A stretch of DNA of 64,000 nt from Leptospiraceae bacterium (GCA_026005135.1 BPKM01000002.1:124001-188000), one strand, 5' to 3'. Positions 18,418-28,489 are shown, numbered from the stretch's first letter. The notes: generated from the sequence alone by a model not told the origin. Numbers and translations: made by a program.

Positions 18418-19381
18418 TATAGATAAAATAGAAAGAATTATTACAGCATTTCCAATCATTTTAAATAAGGCTAAGAAAGATAAAATAATTTCTTATAAAG
18501 AATTAAAACAAATTTTGGATATTTCGAACAAAGTAGAAATTCATTCTCTTATAGATTCCTTAATGGAAACATTTATAGAATATGATTATATTATCAAACC
18601 AATAGAACATAACAAAGAAAAATATCTTAAAATTGATTTACCACCACAATTTGAATTCATGATTCAGATTCCTCTAAATAAAAAAGATATACAAATATTA
18701 AATGAAATTCTTTATAATGATCATAAAATGTTAGGAAAAATCTTATCTAAATTTTCGTTTCATCTAGAAAAAGATACTCAAACTTTAGAAACATTCAAAT
18801 CTTATTTTGAAGAAATTTGCCGTCATAATCAACATGCATTAGAAAATAAAAATATAAAGAAAAAAGAAATATATTTTTATTATAAAAGACCTTTAAAAGG
18901 AATCGAATTAAAAAAAGTAATTCCCATTGCAATAAAAGAAGTTATTAAAGATGTTTATTATATTGCTGGATTTGATATAAATAATATTGAAATACTAAAA
19001 ACCTATCGATTGGATCGAATTATATCTACCAATAAAATCATCGAAACCACTTTAGATCTTACCTACGATAGCAATCAATTAGAATCAAAATGGAAATCAT
19101 TAATAGAAAATAATCCAAAAAGCCAGACGATTAAATTTGCTTATGATCCCTTAATTGAAATAAATTTCGAAAATGTTTTTAAATTCGAAAAAATACCTGA
19201 TGAAAACTATACAATCCAGAATGAAACCTGGAAAGTAGGAAAAATTACAACAGCTTTTCCAGATGCATTATTAGAAGTAATTATTCCTTATGCAAAACTT
19301 ATTTATATTATAGAACCAGAAGAATTAAACTTAAAGATTGCAGATTATTTTAAAAATTTATTAGGAGAATTTAAGAATTAA
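18407..19381 (+). CDS. WYL-domain transcriptional regulator, second of a pair
   Basis: 324 residues. It has the same overall plan as the gene before it: an N-terminal helix-turn-helix-like region (FPIILNKAKKDKIISYKELK) and a WYL-type domain (residues about 150-230, IYFYYKRPLKGIELKKVIPI then YYIAGFDINN). The ATG at 18407 has an AAAAGGAG site 6 bases upstream. Because it overlaps the previous gene, the two are translationally coupled and probably act as a heterodimer. The target is unknown; the recombinase downstream is only a neighbour. Confidence 0.68.
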   Translation: MSDNIDKIERIITAFPIILNKAKKDKIISYKELKQILDISNKVEIHSLIDSLMETFIEYDYIIKPIEHNKEKYLKIDLPPQFEFMIQIPLNKKDIQILNEILYNDHKMLGKILSKFSFHLEKDTQTLETFKSYFEEICRHNQHALENKNIKKKEIYFYYKRPLKGIELKKVIPIAIKEVIKDVYYIAGFDINNIEILKTYRLDRIISTNKIIETTLDLTYDSNQLESKWKSLIENNPKSQTIKFAYDPLIEINFENVFKFEKIPDENYTIQNETWKVGKITTAFPDALLEVIIPYAKLIYIIEPEELNLKIADYFKNLLGEFKN

Positions 19382-19412
19382 GTTTATATAATAAAATTTC
19401 GAAATTATAATT

Positions 19413-20423
19413 GTGGATTCAATCGAAAACTTATTTAAAGAATACCAAATTACAAAGAAATGGAAAGAATTAAATAAAGAACATCAGAATTTAATCCAAA
19501 GCTATTATGAATATCTAACATTTCAAAAAAAAGCATCGAAACATACAATACGAGGTTATTTATCCGATTTAGTGGAATTTTTATTATTTTTAGAAACCGA
19601 AGATCTTTATTATAAAAAGGTACAAACAATAGATATTCGCAATTACTTTTTAAAAATATCTGGTATCAATTTAGAAAAAAATCATTCACTAAAAAAAATT
19701 CATACAAGTACACAAAAAAGAAAAATTTCATCAATAAGAACATTTTATAAATTTTTACAAAAACAGAATATTATTGAAAATAACCCGGTTCAAATAAAAT
19801 TTCCTAAAACAACAAAACAATTGCCAGAAGCATTTAAATATCACGAAATTAATAAATTATTTGATTTATTTCATGATTTACTAAATCAAGAAAAAGAACA
19901 ATTTAAAAAAGCTCTTTTATATAGAGATCAATGTATAGTAGAAATACTATATTCTTCTGGTATGCGAATATCAGAATTATTAAGTTTAAAAATTCATGAT
20001 GTAATATATAATAATCCAGAAATACTAAAAGAAGAAATCAAAATTATAGGTAAAAGAAATAAAGAACGTTACGTTTATTTGGGTTCTTATGCAATTAATG
20101 CTTTAAAAAAATACTTATTCTATCGCCCTTTTCTTAATCCTAAAACAAATTTTTTATTTATAAATAAAGATGGTAATCCATTAACAGATAGAGGAGTTCG
20201 GGATAGATTAAAAATGTATCAATACCTGTCTGATATTTCTCGTACTTATCCTCATAAATTTAGGCATAGCTTTGCAACAGATTTATTAAATGAAGGTTTA
20301 GACATAAGAATACTTCAAGAAATGTTAGGACATGCGACATTAAGTACAACACAGATTTATACACATGTTAGTAAAGCGAAATTAAAAGAATTATATAGAC
20401 AAACCCATCCATTTGGAAAATAA
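19413..20423 (+). CDS. Xer-like tyrosine recombinase
   Basis: 336 residues, GTG start. A SAM-like core-binding domain (residues about 20-110, KASKHTIRGYLSDLVEFLLFL) is followed by the catalytic domain. The catalytic residues are visible: Arg in SSGMRISELLSL, Lys in IIGKRNKERYVYL, His-x-x-Arg in HKFRHSFATDLL, His in LGHATLSTTQIYTHV and the nucleophile Tyr in the same stretch. Leptospiral chromosomes use a Xer pair to resolve dimers, so a housekeeping role is more likely than phage integration. No att sites or integrated element lie next to it. Confidence 0.85.
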   Translation: MDSIENLFKEYQITKKWKELNKEHQNLIQSYYEYLTFQKKASKHTIRGYLSDLVEFLLFLETEDLYYKKVQTIDIRNYFLKISGINLEKNHSLKKIHTSTQKRKISSIRTFYKFLQKQNIIENNPVQIKFPKTTKQLPEAFKYHEINKLFDLFHDLLNQEKEQFKKALLYRDQCIVEILYSSGMRISELLSLKIHDVIYNNPEILKEEIKIIGKRNKERYVYLGSYAINALKKYLFYRPFLNPKTNFLFINKDGNPLTDRGVRDRLKMYQYLSDISRTYPHKFRHSFATDLLNEGLDIRILQEMLGHATLSTTQIYTHVSKAKLKELYRQTHPFGK

Positions 20424-20486
20424 TTTTGTTTATCTTAGATTTAACAAAAAAGTTGAAAAATTATATATTAAAAAAATTTTGGCGAT

Positions 20487-20654
20487 ATGGCAGAGGGAAA
20501 AGCAAAAAAGAAAAAAATAAATAAAATGACCTTAGAAGAAATAGAAGAAGCCTTAAAAAAAGTTCAAGAACATATGAAAAATTTCAATAGTAAATACGCA
20601 CAGCATTTACTAAGAAGAAAAGAAGAATTGCTAAAATATCAAAATCAATCCTAA
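20487..20654 (+). CDS. Small basic conserved protein, 55 residues
   Basis: Found by reading the gap after the recombinase. The ORF starts MAEGKAKKKKINKMTLEEIE and ends LLKYQNQS. It has a Lys-rich head, then one amphipathic helix (LEEIEEALKKVQEHM) and a second (QHLLRRKEELL). I believe similar short proteins occur in Leptospira, but this is from memory and should be checked. Its ATG lies 63 bases after the recombinase stop, and the codon bias is like the neighbours. Function unknown, possibly nucleic-acid binding because it is so basic. Confidence 0.6.
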   Translation: MAEGKAKKKKINKMTLEEIEEALKKVQEHMKNFNSKYAQHLLRRKEELLKYQNQS

Positions 20655-20787
20655 TTCCCAACGAAATTTTATTTAAAGAAATTATTTATATTAATAATAT
20701 TACATTTTAATACTTAGTTTGTAATTCAATAAAAAAATTCATATTTTCTTTTTTAAAAAAGAAAGCTCGAAACCCATCAAATTTTAA

Positions 20788-20816
20788 TTGACAACAGAAT
20801 CTTTTTTATTTCTAAT
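20788..20816 (+). promoter_or_regulatory. Promoter of the PilZ-methyltransferase gene
   Basis: TTGACA at 20788-20793, 17 bases, then TCTAAT at 20811-20816, five of six consensus bases. Transcription would begin near 20823, leaving a leader of about 58 bases with GAGGTAAAG as ribosome site before the ATG at 20881. The good promoter is notable because the gene behind it is interrupted. Confidence 0.6.
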
Positions 20817-20880
20817 TTAAACATAATTTTATAAAAATCAAAAAAATAAATCGATAAAAGAGTGTTTATGCGAGGTAAAG

Positions 20881-22296
20881 ATGGATAAAACAAAACATTT
20901 TGATTATGCCAGTGTTGAAATTAAACATCCCGAAGCAGATTATAAAATACGTCAGGATAGAAAAACATTACATTTAGGAGAAGCTTATTTAGAAATCAAT
21001 GGTAATGCTTATCCAGTAGAAAATATTTCGACATTCGGAATTGCTATTCGTATAGACGAGAAAAATCTTTTTAATAAAAATGAACTGAGTGCTTCTTTAA
21101 TTGTAAATGATAAAGAATTACAAAAAATTCATTTAAAACCAGTTCGAGAATTCATAAAAAATGGTCATTATTATATAGCATTCGAAAATATTGATGAATC
21201 GTTTGACATAAATAATCTCCAGATTATACATCGTCTTAATCATACTTTAGAAAGAAATATAAAATTAATTAAACCTGTAAAAATCAATGAAACATTTAAA
21301 AATCTAACTATGAATTTATATTATTGGTTGCATAAATTAGAACAGGAAATTAATCATTTTCAGATTGAAAATTTTTACTTTGCTAAAGAAGAAATAGAAG
21401 AATACGAAAACCAAATTATCAATACAACAGCAGAATATTTAAAAATACATATAATGGATTTTCTAAATCAATTAAATAGCGCAATAGATATATTAACAGA
21501 AAAAGAAAAAAAACATCACTATAGTTATTTTAGAGAAATATGCGGAGATTTTTTTGATCAATCCTAATTAGCTTATAGAGCATATCATAAACCCCGCGGT
21601 TATGCTGGTGATCACGAAATGATTCGATTAATTTACGACAATATACCGAGAGGAAAAACTCTTTTTGCTAAATGTATGGATAAATTTTTTCTTTCTGCCT
21701 TAGAATCCGAAGCAGTAAGAAATCGAGCTAAATATTTAGAAAAAAAGATTAAATCATTTTTAAAAAATAAACAAGATGCAAAAATTGTATCTTTTGGTTG
21801 TGGTATTGCAAAAGAAATACAAAATATTATACTACATCAACCATCGATTTTAAAAAATGCTGAAATTCATTTAATTGATCAGGATATAGAAGCACTAAAA
21901 AATGCCCAAAAAAGATTAACAAAATTATTAAAACAAAAACATCTTGAATTTAAAATTTATTATCATAATTGGGGTGTAAAAAATATTTTTAAAGATGGTT
22001 TTCCTTTTGGTTAAGCAGATTTAATATATTCAGCAGGTGTCTACGATTATTTAAGCGATAAAATGTGCTTTAAATTAACTTCTACTTTTTACGAACTATT
22101 AAATCCCAAAGGACAAATTATCATAGGAAATTTTAATACAAATACACCAGAACATCTTGTAAGAACCATTATATTAGACTGGAATCTTATTCTCCGAGAT
22201 AAAAAACATCTTATAAATTTATTTTCTCCCATAAGTAAAGTAAAAATAGAAAAAGAACCACTGAATATTAATTTATTTGTTGTATTAATTAAATAA
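20881..22296 (+). pseudogene. PilZ-domain / SAM methyltransferase protein with two in-frame TAA codons
   Basis: One frame runs from 20881 to 22296, broken by TAA at 21565-21567 and again at 22012-22014. The N-terminal part has a PilZ-like NISTFGIAIRID and a helical linker. After the first stop, in frame, comes RAYHKPRGYAGDHEMIRLIY, then the SAM-binding motif IVSFGCGIAKEIQ and LIDQDIEALKNAQ. After the second stop comes ADLIYSAGVYDYLSD, then QIIIGNF and the tail INLFVVLIK. These pieces together make the leptospiral PilZ-methyltransferase type. The frame itself is unbroken, so two nonsense changes are needed rather than indels. Other genes here use TAA as a normal stop, so general recoding is unlikely. 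Confidence 0.82.
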
Positions 22297-22297
22297 T

Positions 22298-23566
22298 ATG
22301 AACCGTTTTATAAAAAATTTAAAATCTAATATTTCCTTAGAAGAATTTAAGGACGAAAACTTTTTATACGATCTGAATGAAAAAAATATTTCTATTCATT
22401 ATTGGTCTGTTATTATATTTACTATTGTTTATCTTTTATGGTTAGTATTTGATTTTATTTTAGAACAAGAGAATTTTTATTACTTTTTTAGCATAAGAGC
22501 AATCTTTGCTTTACTAAATATACTTAATTTAATTTTTATGATTTATTATACTTCTCGAGAAGATATAAAATTAATTGTTATCTATTTACTAAATTTTACA
22601 TTCGTATTTTTCATTGCTTTTTCTATTTCTTTGATGTTTCTTAAAGTAGAAAAACATTTTATTCCCTATATTGTAGGATATAGTATACCTGTAATGGGTT
22701 TTGGAATATTATATTTTTATCCTATAAGATATTATTTATATTTTGTCATTATTACATTATCTTCGCATCATATAATATTTTATAAATTTGACTTATTTAG
22801 TAAATATTCTATAGATGATTATATTTCTGGATATTTTTATTTATTAACCTCTATTGCAGTTGGTATTTTTACCATATATTTTAAATATAGTTTTTTTACC
22901 AATGAATATTATTTAAGAAAAACACTAAAAGAAGAAGAAGAAAAAAGCGAAGAACTATTAAAAAATATTTTTCCAGACGAAATCATTCTTGAATTAAAAA
23001 AATATCATAAAGTTGCACCAAAATTACATCAGTATGTTACTGTTCTATTTATCGATTTTGAACATTTTACTTCAGCCTGCGAAACACTACCACCAGAAAA
23101 AGTTATTTTTTATTTAAATGAATATTTTAGTTATTTTGATGAAATTGTAGAATTTTATAATTTAGAAAAAATAAAAACCATTGGAGATGGTTATCTCGCT
23201 GTTGCAGGTGTACCAAAGGATTTGGAAGATCATGCTTTGGTTGCAGTTCAAGCAGCTATAAATATTAAATCTTTTGTTATAAATGCTTATGAAAATCAAG
23301 AATTACCATGGCGATGTAGAATAGGATTACATAGTGGACCTGTTATATCAGGTGTAATTGGTAAACTAAAATATGCTTATGATGTATTTGGAGATACTGT
23401 AAACATTGCCAGCAGAATGGAAGCATTTGGAATACCTAATAGCATAAATGTTTCCGAAGCAACTAAGGAACTGATAAAAAACTATTATAATTGTAAATAT
23501 AATGCAACATTAAAATTATCCAATGGTAGATTAATTCGAATGTATGAAATTTTATCAGAAAAATAA
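22298..23566 (+). CDS. Membrane class III adenylate/guanylate cyclase
   Basis: 422 residues. Six hydrophobic helices (residues about 30-210) are followed by a short coiled linker (EEEEKSEELLKNIFP) and a cyclase domain. The catalytic parts are LFIDFEHFTSACETL (metal Asp), KTIGDGYLAVAGVP (second metal Asp), GLHSGPVISGVIG and DVFGDTVNIASRME (Asn/Arg transition-state region). All key residues look intact. It likely makes cAMP in response to an unknown signal sensed by the membrane part. It starts 1 base after the methyltransferase gene stop, so the two are co-transcribed. Confidence 0.9.
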   Translation: MNRFIKNLKSNISLEEFKDENFLYDLNEKNISIHYWSVIIFTIVYLLWLVFDFILEQENFYYFFSIRAIFALLNILNLIFMIYYTSREDIKLIVIYLLNFTFVFFIAFSISLMFLKVEKHFIPYIVGYSIPVMGFGILYFYPIRYYLYFVIITLSSHHIIFYKFDLFSKYSIDDYISGYFYLLTSIAVGIFTIYFKYSFFTNEYYLRKTLKEEEEKSEELLKNIFPDEIILELKKYHKVAPKLHQYVTVLFIDFEHFTSACETLPPEKVIFYLNEYFSYFDEIVEFYNLEKIKTIGDGYLAVAGVPKDLEDHALVAVQAAINIKSFVINAYENQELPWRCRIGLHSGPVISGVIGKLKYAYDVFGDTVNIASRMEAFGIPNSINVSEATKELIKNYYNCKYNATLKLSNGRLIRMYEILSEK

Positions 23567-23584
23567 GTTTTTTTCTTTAACGAT

Positions 23585-23761
23585 GGCTCTGTTGCATAAA
23601 AGTTAGTTATTTTCTATTTATAAAAATATTTATCTACATTGTTAGACAATTTTTTGTGATATGAAAAAGTATTGAATTTTTAAATGTATGTTTTTAATAT
23701 TTGAAAAATTTCGCTTTTATAGAAAATTTTGCTTTAAAATGGTAGTTATGCAACAAAGCTC
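23585..23761. mobile_element. 177-bp MITE with IS6-like ends and 8-bp target duplication
   Basis: The left end reads GGCTCTGTTGCATAA and the right end, reversed, reads GAGCTTTGTTGCATAA, which are imperfect terminal inverted repeats. The direct repeat TTAACGAT occurs immediately outside both ends (23577-23584 and 23762-23769). There is no open frame inside. An 8-bp duplication fits IS6 or IS1595 families; IS903-type elements with similar ends make 9 bp. It needs a transposase supplied from elsewhere; none was seen in this window. Confidence 0.82.
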
Positions 23762-23852
23762 TTAACGATATTAACATAACCTTTAAAAAACAAATTAATT
23801 TATGTATGAAATTCTTATTGCCAGTGGTAAATTTTAGAAATTTCTGGATTAA

Positions 23853-25001
23853 ATGTCAGTACCATTTATCGATTTAAAGCGATTCGAAGAAGGAATTATA
23901 GAACATTATACTAATAAAGTAAAAGAATTAACACAAAATACACATTTTATCGGTGGAAAAGAAGTAGAACAATTCGAAGAAACATTAAAAAACGATAATA
24001 ATGTTTTATACGCTATTGGCTGCGCAAATGGTACTGATGCAATTCAATTAGCATTACGCGCATGTGGTATTGGTCCTGGTGATAAGGTGTTACTACCAGA
24101 TTTAACTTTCTGGGCAACATTTGAAGCTATTGTTAATGTTGGTGCCGAACCAATTACTATTGATATAGACTTAGAAGACTTACAAATGGACTTTTTTTTA
24201 TTTCAAGAAGCTATTGAAAAATTTAAACCTAAAGCAGCAATACTCGTTCATCTATATGGTTGGACATCACAATATATACATGAATTTCGCAAATATGCAC
24301 AGGAAAAAAATATTTTTTTAATAGAAGATGGTGCTCAATCCTATAGTGTAAAAATTAATGATGAATCTATTTATAAGAATGCTTTTATATCTACTATTAG
24401 TTTTTACCCTGCTAAAGTTTTTGGTGCAGCAGGTGATGCAGGTGCAGTTTTAACTAACAATAAAGAATTAGCTGAAAAAGTTCGTTCACTTGGAAATCAT
24501 GGAAGAGAATTACATTACTCTCATGGTGCAGTAGGATGGAATTCTAGATTAGGAAGTTTACAGGCTGCCTATCTTAATATCAATTTTCCTTTTTTAAAAA
24601 AAAGAATCCAATCTCGAAGAACCATTGCTGAACGATATAGAAATGATTTAAAAAACTATAATGTTCATACCGCTCCTGGTTTAATTTCCTTAGAGGGTAA
24701 AATATTAAAAGGAAGCAAGACTAAAATCCGCATAGAAGAAAATGGTTATTTAAATGTTATTTTAATTGAACCAGAGAAAAGAGAAAAGCTCATAGAACAT
24801 TTAAAAAAACATGAAGTTGGTTATGGTATTGTTTATCCAGAACCTATTTCGGAACAAAAAGGAGCAAAACCTTATTTAAAACATAAATTAGGTGGAGAAA
24901 AAGCAAAACAAATTACTCAATCTGTAATTAATCTACCTCTTTTCCCCTACCTAACAGAACAGGAATACGAAACTATAATAAAAGTAATGAATTCGTTTTA
25001 A
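23853..25001 (+). CDS. DegT/DnrJ/EryC1-family aminotransferase
   Basis: 382 residues, PLP-dependent. Key parts: VPFIDLKR at the start, CANGTDAIQLALRACGIGPGD, LPDLTFWATFEAI, IEDGAQSY (PLP contact) and the PLP lysine in FYPAKVFGAAGDAGAV. The motif SLQAAYLNI and the late EQKGAKPYLK are family typical. These enzymes make amino-sugars for surface polysaccharides such as O-antigen. No other sugar gene is next to it. An unusual stretch (residues about 290-320) has the look of a small insert. The MITE lies 91 bases upstream. Confidence 0.88.
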   Translation: MSVPFIDLKRFEEGIIEHYTNKVKELTQNTHFIGGKEVEQFEETLKNDNNVLYAIGCANGTDAIQLALRACGIGPGDKVLLPDLTFWATFEAIVNVGAEPITIDIDLEDLQMDFFLFQEAIEKFKPKAAILVHLYGWTSQYIHEFRKYAQEKNIFLIEDGAQSYSVKINDESIYKNAFISTISFYPAKVFGAAGDAGAVLTNNKELAEKVRSLGNHGRELHYSHGAVGWNSRLGSLQAAYLNINFPFLKKRIQSRRTIAERYRNDLKNYNVHTAPGLISLEGKILKGSKTKIRIEENGYLNVILIEPEKREKLIEHLKKHEVGYGIVYPEPISEQKGAKPYLKHKLGGEKAKQITQSVINLPLFPYLTEQEYETIIKVMNSF

Positions 25002-25891
25002 TCTTTTTTTTCTTCTATTCTAAAGCTAAAACGTTTTAGATATCGAACAACTTTCATAAAATAATCTTTATTCCAGACAAAATCACTAAAATCTGGATCG
25101 ATAAGAGAAATCATTTCTCCGGGTATCCACTGAACTACCTGATTATCCTGATCATAGATGCGATTTTCAGAAAAAGCTTCCGATATAGCTCTTGCCCCAT
25201 ATTTCCTTAGATCTCTTATTAAGGCACGAAAAAATGCTTCTCTTTGAGGATCATAAAAACGAAATTGTCGATGGAAGAGTACAGCATCATGAAAATATTC
25301 TGGAATATTAAATGCGCCTTTTACACCTAATCCAAGTGCAAGATTAAAAACGAAATCTGCTACTTCATTAAATATTCCTAATCCAGGAGCATCCTGTCCC
25401 TGAAATAAGGGTTTTTTTAATTGATCTTTTCTTTTTGGATCACGAGTCATTAACCAGTCTATATATAAAAGTTTACGCGAAGGAGCACCGGGTGTAAAAC
25501 GAAATCGAAAATGAGACAATTTTAATCTAATATGAATTAAAACCTCTTCTTGCCATTTTACAAAAATACGTTGATCCATTTCTGATAAATACTGTAATTC
25601 TAAATTAAAATCCTCATATCCTTTTCTTCTTATTTTTTCAAAAACTCCAGACCAATCCATTAATTCATAAATTTCTTGTTCTGAATATTTTCCAAAAATA
25701 TAAGTTTTATCTCCTATTTTTCCTTCTATTAAGGGTTTAGCATGAAGTTCTTCTAAAATATCAGCATTCGTAATATCTGGTAAATCAATTTTTTTATCAC
25801 TATCAGAATGCTCATTTTTTGATTTTTTCTTTTTCTCTTTATCTGACAAAAAGTCATCTAATTTACCAAAAATACTCATAGGAAAAGTCAT
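24998..25891 (-). CDS. Hypothetical protein, charged N-terminus
   Basis: 297 residues, no signal peptide. A Lys/Asp/Ser-rich head (about residues 15-35) is followed by a compact, aromatic-rich body: YSEQEIYELMDWSGVFEKIR, LSEMDQRIFVKWQEEVLIHI and PREAFFRALIRDLRKYGARA. No named domain is recognised. It overlaps the convergent aminotransferase gene by 4 bases. It follows the HDAC-like gene on the same strand with a gap of 64 bases, so both may be expressed together. Two closely spaced ATGs (25891, 25879) are possible starts. Confidence 0.55.
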   Translation of the reverse strand: MTFPMSIFGKLDDFLSDKEKKKKSKNEHSDSDKKIDLPDITNADILEELHAKPLIEGKIGDKTYIFGKYSEQEIYELMDWSGVFEKIRRKGYEDFNLELQYLSEMDQRIFVKWQEEVLIHIRLKLSHFRFRFTPGAPSRKLLYIDWLMTRDPKRKDQLKKPLFQGQDAPGLGIFNEVADFVFNLALGLGVKGAFNIPEYFHDAVLFHRQFRFYDPQREAFFRALIRDLRKYGARAISEAFSENRIYDQDNQVVQWIPGEMISLIDPDFSDFVWNKDYFMKVVRYLKRFSFRIEEKKD

Positions 25892-25955
25892 TCTATATTT
25901 ATTTTAGGCATTTTTTGTAACATCTTTATAAAATTTTATTTAAAAATTTATATTT

Positions 25956-26861
25956 TCAATAAAAATCTGCCATAACTTCTGCTGTTTGTACATGCAAATT
26001 AACTGTATCTTCTGTATTCATTGCATATCCACCAGCAAGAACAATTACAATTGGTTTATCTGGCATAAAATCACGTACCATTAAATCTCTTTTTTTAAGT
26101 CCTTCTTTTGTTAAACATAACCCACCAAGCCGATCCATTTCGTAAGGATCAACTCCAGCTACATAAAATATAATATCTGGTTCAAAATGATTTTTTATAT
26201 AATCTAAGTTTTCTTTTAATAATTTCAAGTATTCATCATCTTTAATACCTGTTTCTAGACCAACATCTAAGGTACTTTTTTCTTTTATGGGATAATTTTT
26301 TTCCTCGTGCATTGAAAATACAAAAACATTTCTATCCCGTTGAAAGATTTTCGAAATTCCATTACCCTGATGAACATCTAAATCAATGACCAGTGCTTTT
26401 CTAATTTTTTTTTCTTTTTGTAAAACCCTTATAGCGATTGCAACATCATTAAGATAACAAAATCCTTCTGCATGATCTGCAAAAGCATGATGAAAACCAC
26501 CAGATAAATTCATAGCTCTACCAACATCTAAAGAAAGTTCTGCCGCTAAAATTGTTCCACCTGTCGCTAAAAAAAAGGCATCGATAATCTCTTTGTTTAG
26601 AGGTAGTTCACTTCGATAAACTCTTTTAGAAAATCTCAGGTATTTTAAATCTTCTAAATAACTTTTTTTATGTACTAATCGAGCTTGTTCATAGGTAGCA
26701 GGCATTGGTTCAACAAATTTGTGATTTTTAAAACGTGAATCCTCTTTTAATTTTTTATATATTAATGAAAATTTAATAGCAGGGAAAACATGTCCCTCTA
26801 ATGGTATATTATATTTATCAGAATAGATAAATACAGGTTTTGGTATTTTATTTTCTGACAT
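25956..26861 (-). CDS. Histone-deacetylase-family protein
   Basis: 301 residues. It has the zinc-amidohydrolase signatures: NLSGGFHHAFADHAEGFCYLND (tandem His), VIDLDVHQGNG (zinc Asp and His) and a late aspartate in YVAGVDPYEMDRLGG. The C-terminal VLAGGYAMN is also typical. Bacterial members act on acetylated small molecules such as acetoin-pathway proteins or polyamines, and on acetyl-lysine. The exact substrate is unknown. Active site complete, length close to the short class of bacterial enzymes. Confidence 0.85.
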   Translation of the reverse strand: MSENKIPKPVFIYSDKYNIPLEGHVFPAIKFSLIYKKLKEDSRFKNHKFVEPMPATYEQARLVHKKSYLEDLKYLRFSKRVYRSELPLNKEIIDAFFLATGGTILAAELSLDVGRAMNLSGGFHHAFADHAEGFCYLNDVAIAIRVLQKEKKIRKALVIDLDVHQGNGISKIFQRDRNVFVFSMHEEKNYPIKEKSTLDVGLETGIKDDEYLKLLKENLDYIKNHFEPDIIFYVAGVDPYEMDRLGGLCLTKEGLKKRDLMVRDFMPDKPIVIVLAGGYAMNTEDTVNLHVQTAEVMADFY

Positions 26862-26946
26862 CTAAAAACCATTAAAATTTACTTGATTTATATTTCAATC
26901 TAATTCATTTATGTTATAAAATTATTACTATATATTAGAGTATAAG

Positions 26947-28443
26947 ATGGAAAAAGAAAAAGAAATCAATCAGGAATTTAATTTACCTATTGTTGGAAAA
27001 AAAAGAATAGCATTATATAATGGTTTTGTTGGACAATCAGAACGAATTCATATCAAAGGACAAATTGTAGATATTCCCGTATTAGAAAATTATCTTAATG
27101 AAAATTGGGATATTTTTTGTATGCTTCCTCAATCTATGATTAATCGATTTCGAGCTGTTCAAGATATAAATATGGGAATTGTTCGTAATCCAAGAATACA
27201 GATTGATATTATACCTTACGAAAACAAAAGTATTCATGAACTTACGGAAACAAAAGCAATTGCTTCTTTATCGAATTTAACTGCTAATACTATAGGAACG
27301 TTTGAAATTCCATTAAATAAAATCATAAAAAAATTAGAGTCAGGTAAATATTTACTTCGAACACATTTAAAAGGTACAGATTCTATCAGACAAAACTTTT
27401 TAGATCTTGCCTTTTTAACAACAGGTACCAATCCTTTATTTGAAGAAAATTTACCCATTGGTTTTGGAAGATTAAGAATATTACCAGAAAATTATGAAGA
27501 TTTTGTCATAATATCTGATATAGATAAAACATTTTTAAATACTAAATTCGAAGATAGACAGGGGCTCTTAGAAACTCTCTTAGAACGAATCGAGAATAAA
27601 AAACCTATATCAGGAATGGATGAATTTTATCGTGTTATAAAAAACCATGATTTTCCATTGATATTTATTTCTGCATCTCCTTCTTTCTTCCATAGGGTTT
27701 TAGAAGGAGTTTTTAAACGATTTAATATTCCTATTGAAGGATTATATCTAAAAAAAGTTACAAATCCTGTTTCTAATATATCTACAAAAATTTTTCAAGT
27801 ATTAAGCAATTTTAATGAGTATCTTAGTCAGGGTTTAAATGAAATGCTTAATCGTTCAATAAAATTTCTTAATGCAACAATGCAAACAATGGTAGATCAA
27901 ACTGCATATAAATTAAAAGTTTTACTCTATTTGCGAAAAATGCAACCAACATATGCAAAAGAAATTCTTATAGGAGATAATACAGAGAGTGATTTTTTAA
28001 TCTTTACACTTTATCAAATGCTATTAGGTGGAATTATTGAAGAAAATAAAATCATAGATTTTTTATACAATTTAAAATTTAAAGGGAAAGAAGCTATTAA
28101 TAGAGATTTAGCATTTCAGATTTATCATCTCGTAAAAGAAAATTATCAGATACACGGAAAAGTAAATCCAGTTTATGGATCTTTCATTCATAGAGCATAT
28201 CAAATCCCAGATCAAAACGGTATTTATGAATTATTAGAAGAAACCCTTAATAAAAAAATTGATGAACTAAAAAATTTAAAAATAAAATTACCTAAGATTT
28301 ACGAAACTATGTGGGAACTTGCTATGTATTGTTATGAAAAAAACGTTATTAATAAATCTGATTTAATTCGATTAGGTAAATATTTCCAAAGAATCAATCC
28401 AGAATATAATGATAAAATCGAATCTGTAATTTCAAATCTTTAA
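26947..28443 (+). CDS. App1-like phosphatase (DUF2183 domain)
   Basis: 498 residues. The central catalytic part has VIISDIDKTFLNT (HAD-type Asp-x-Asp), FPLIFISASPSFFHR and the later ILIGDNTESD, the three motifs of the HAD-like phosphatidate-phosphatase (App1) domain. It starts near residue 185 after a beta-rich N-terminal domain with GQIVDIPV. The C-terminal 130 residues are helical. A phospholipid role is inferred from family relation only. It is transcribed away from the HDAC gene and ends before a strong bidirectional hairpin. Confidence 0.72.
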   Translation: MEKEKEINQEFNLPIVGKKRIALYNGFVGQSERIHIKGQIVDIPVLENYLNENWDIFCMLPQSMINRFRAVQDINMGIVRNPRIQIDIIPYENKSIHELTETKAIASLSNLTANTIGTFEIPLNKIIKKLESGKYLLRTHLKGTDSIRQNFLDLAFLTTGTNPLFEENLPIGFGRLRILPENYEDFVIISDIDKTFLNTKFEDRQGLLETLLERIENKKPISGMDEFYRVIKNHDFPLIFISASPSFFHRVLEGVFKRFNIPIEGLYLKKVTNPVSNISTKIFQVLSNFNEYLSQGLNEMLNRSIKFLNATMQTMVDQTAYKLKVLLYLRKMQPTYAKEILIGDNTESDFLIFTLYQMLLGGIIEENKIIDFLYNLKFKGKEAINRDLAFQIYHLVKENYQIHGKVNPVYGSFIHRAYQIPDQNGIYELLEETLNKKIDELKNLKIKLPKIYETMWELAMYCYEKNVINKSDLIRLGKYFQRINPEYNDKIESVISNL

Positions 28444-28489
28444 ATATAATATTTCAATTACTAAAAAGCATCGAACCTATAATAAAAAA

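Noticed and set aside
19413..20423. Phage or island integrase
   Set aside because: No repeats resembling att sites, no tRNA gene, and ordinary neighbours; a Xer housekeeping role is more likely.
21565..22014. Recoding of TAA as a sense codon in this organism
   Set aside because: Many intact genes (gyrA, fabG, acpP and others) end at TAA, so TAA is a stop here.
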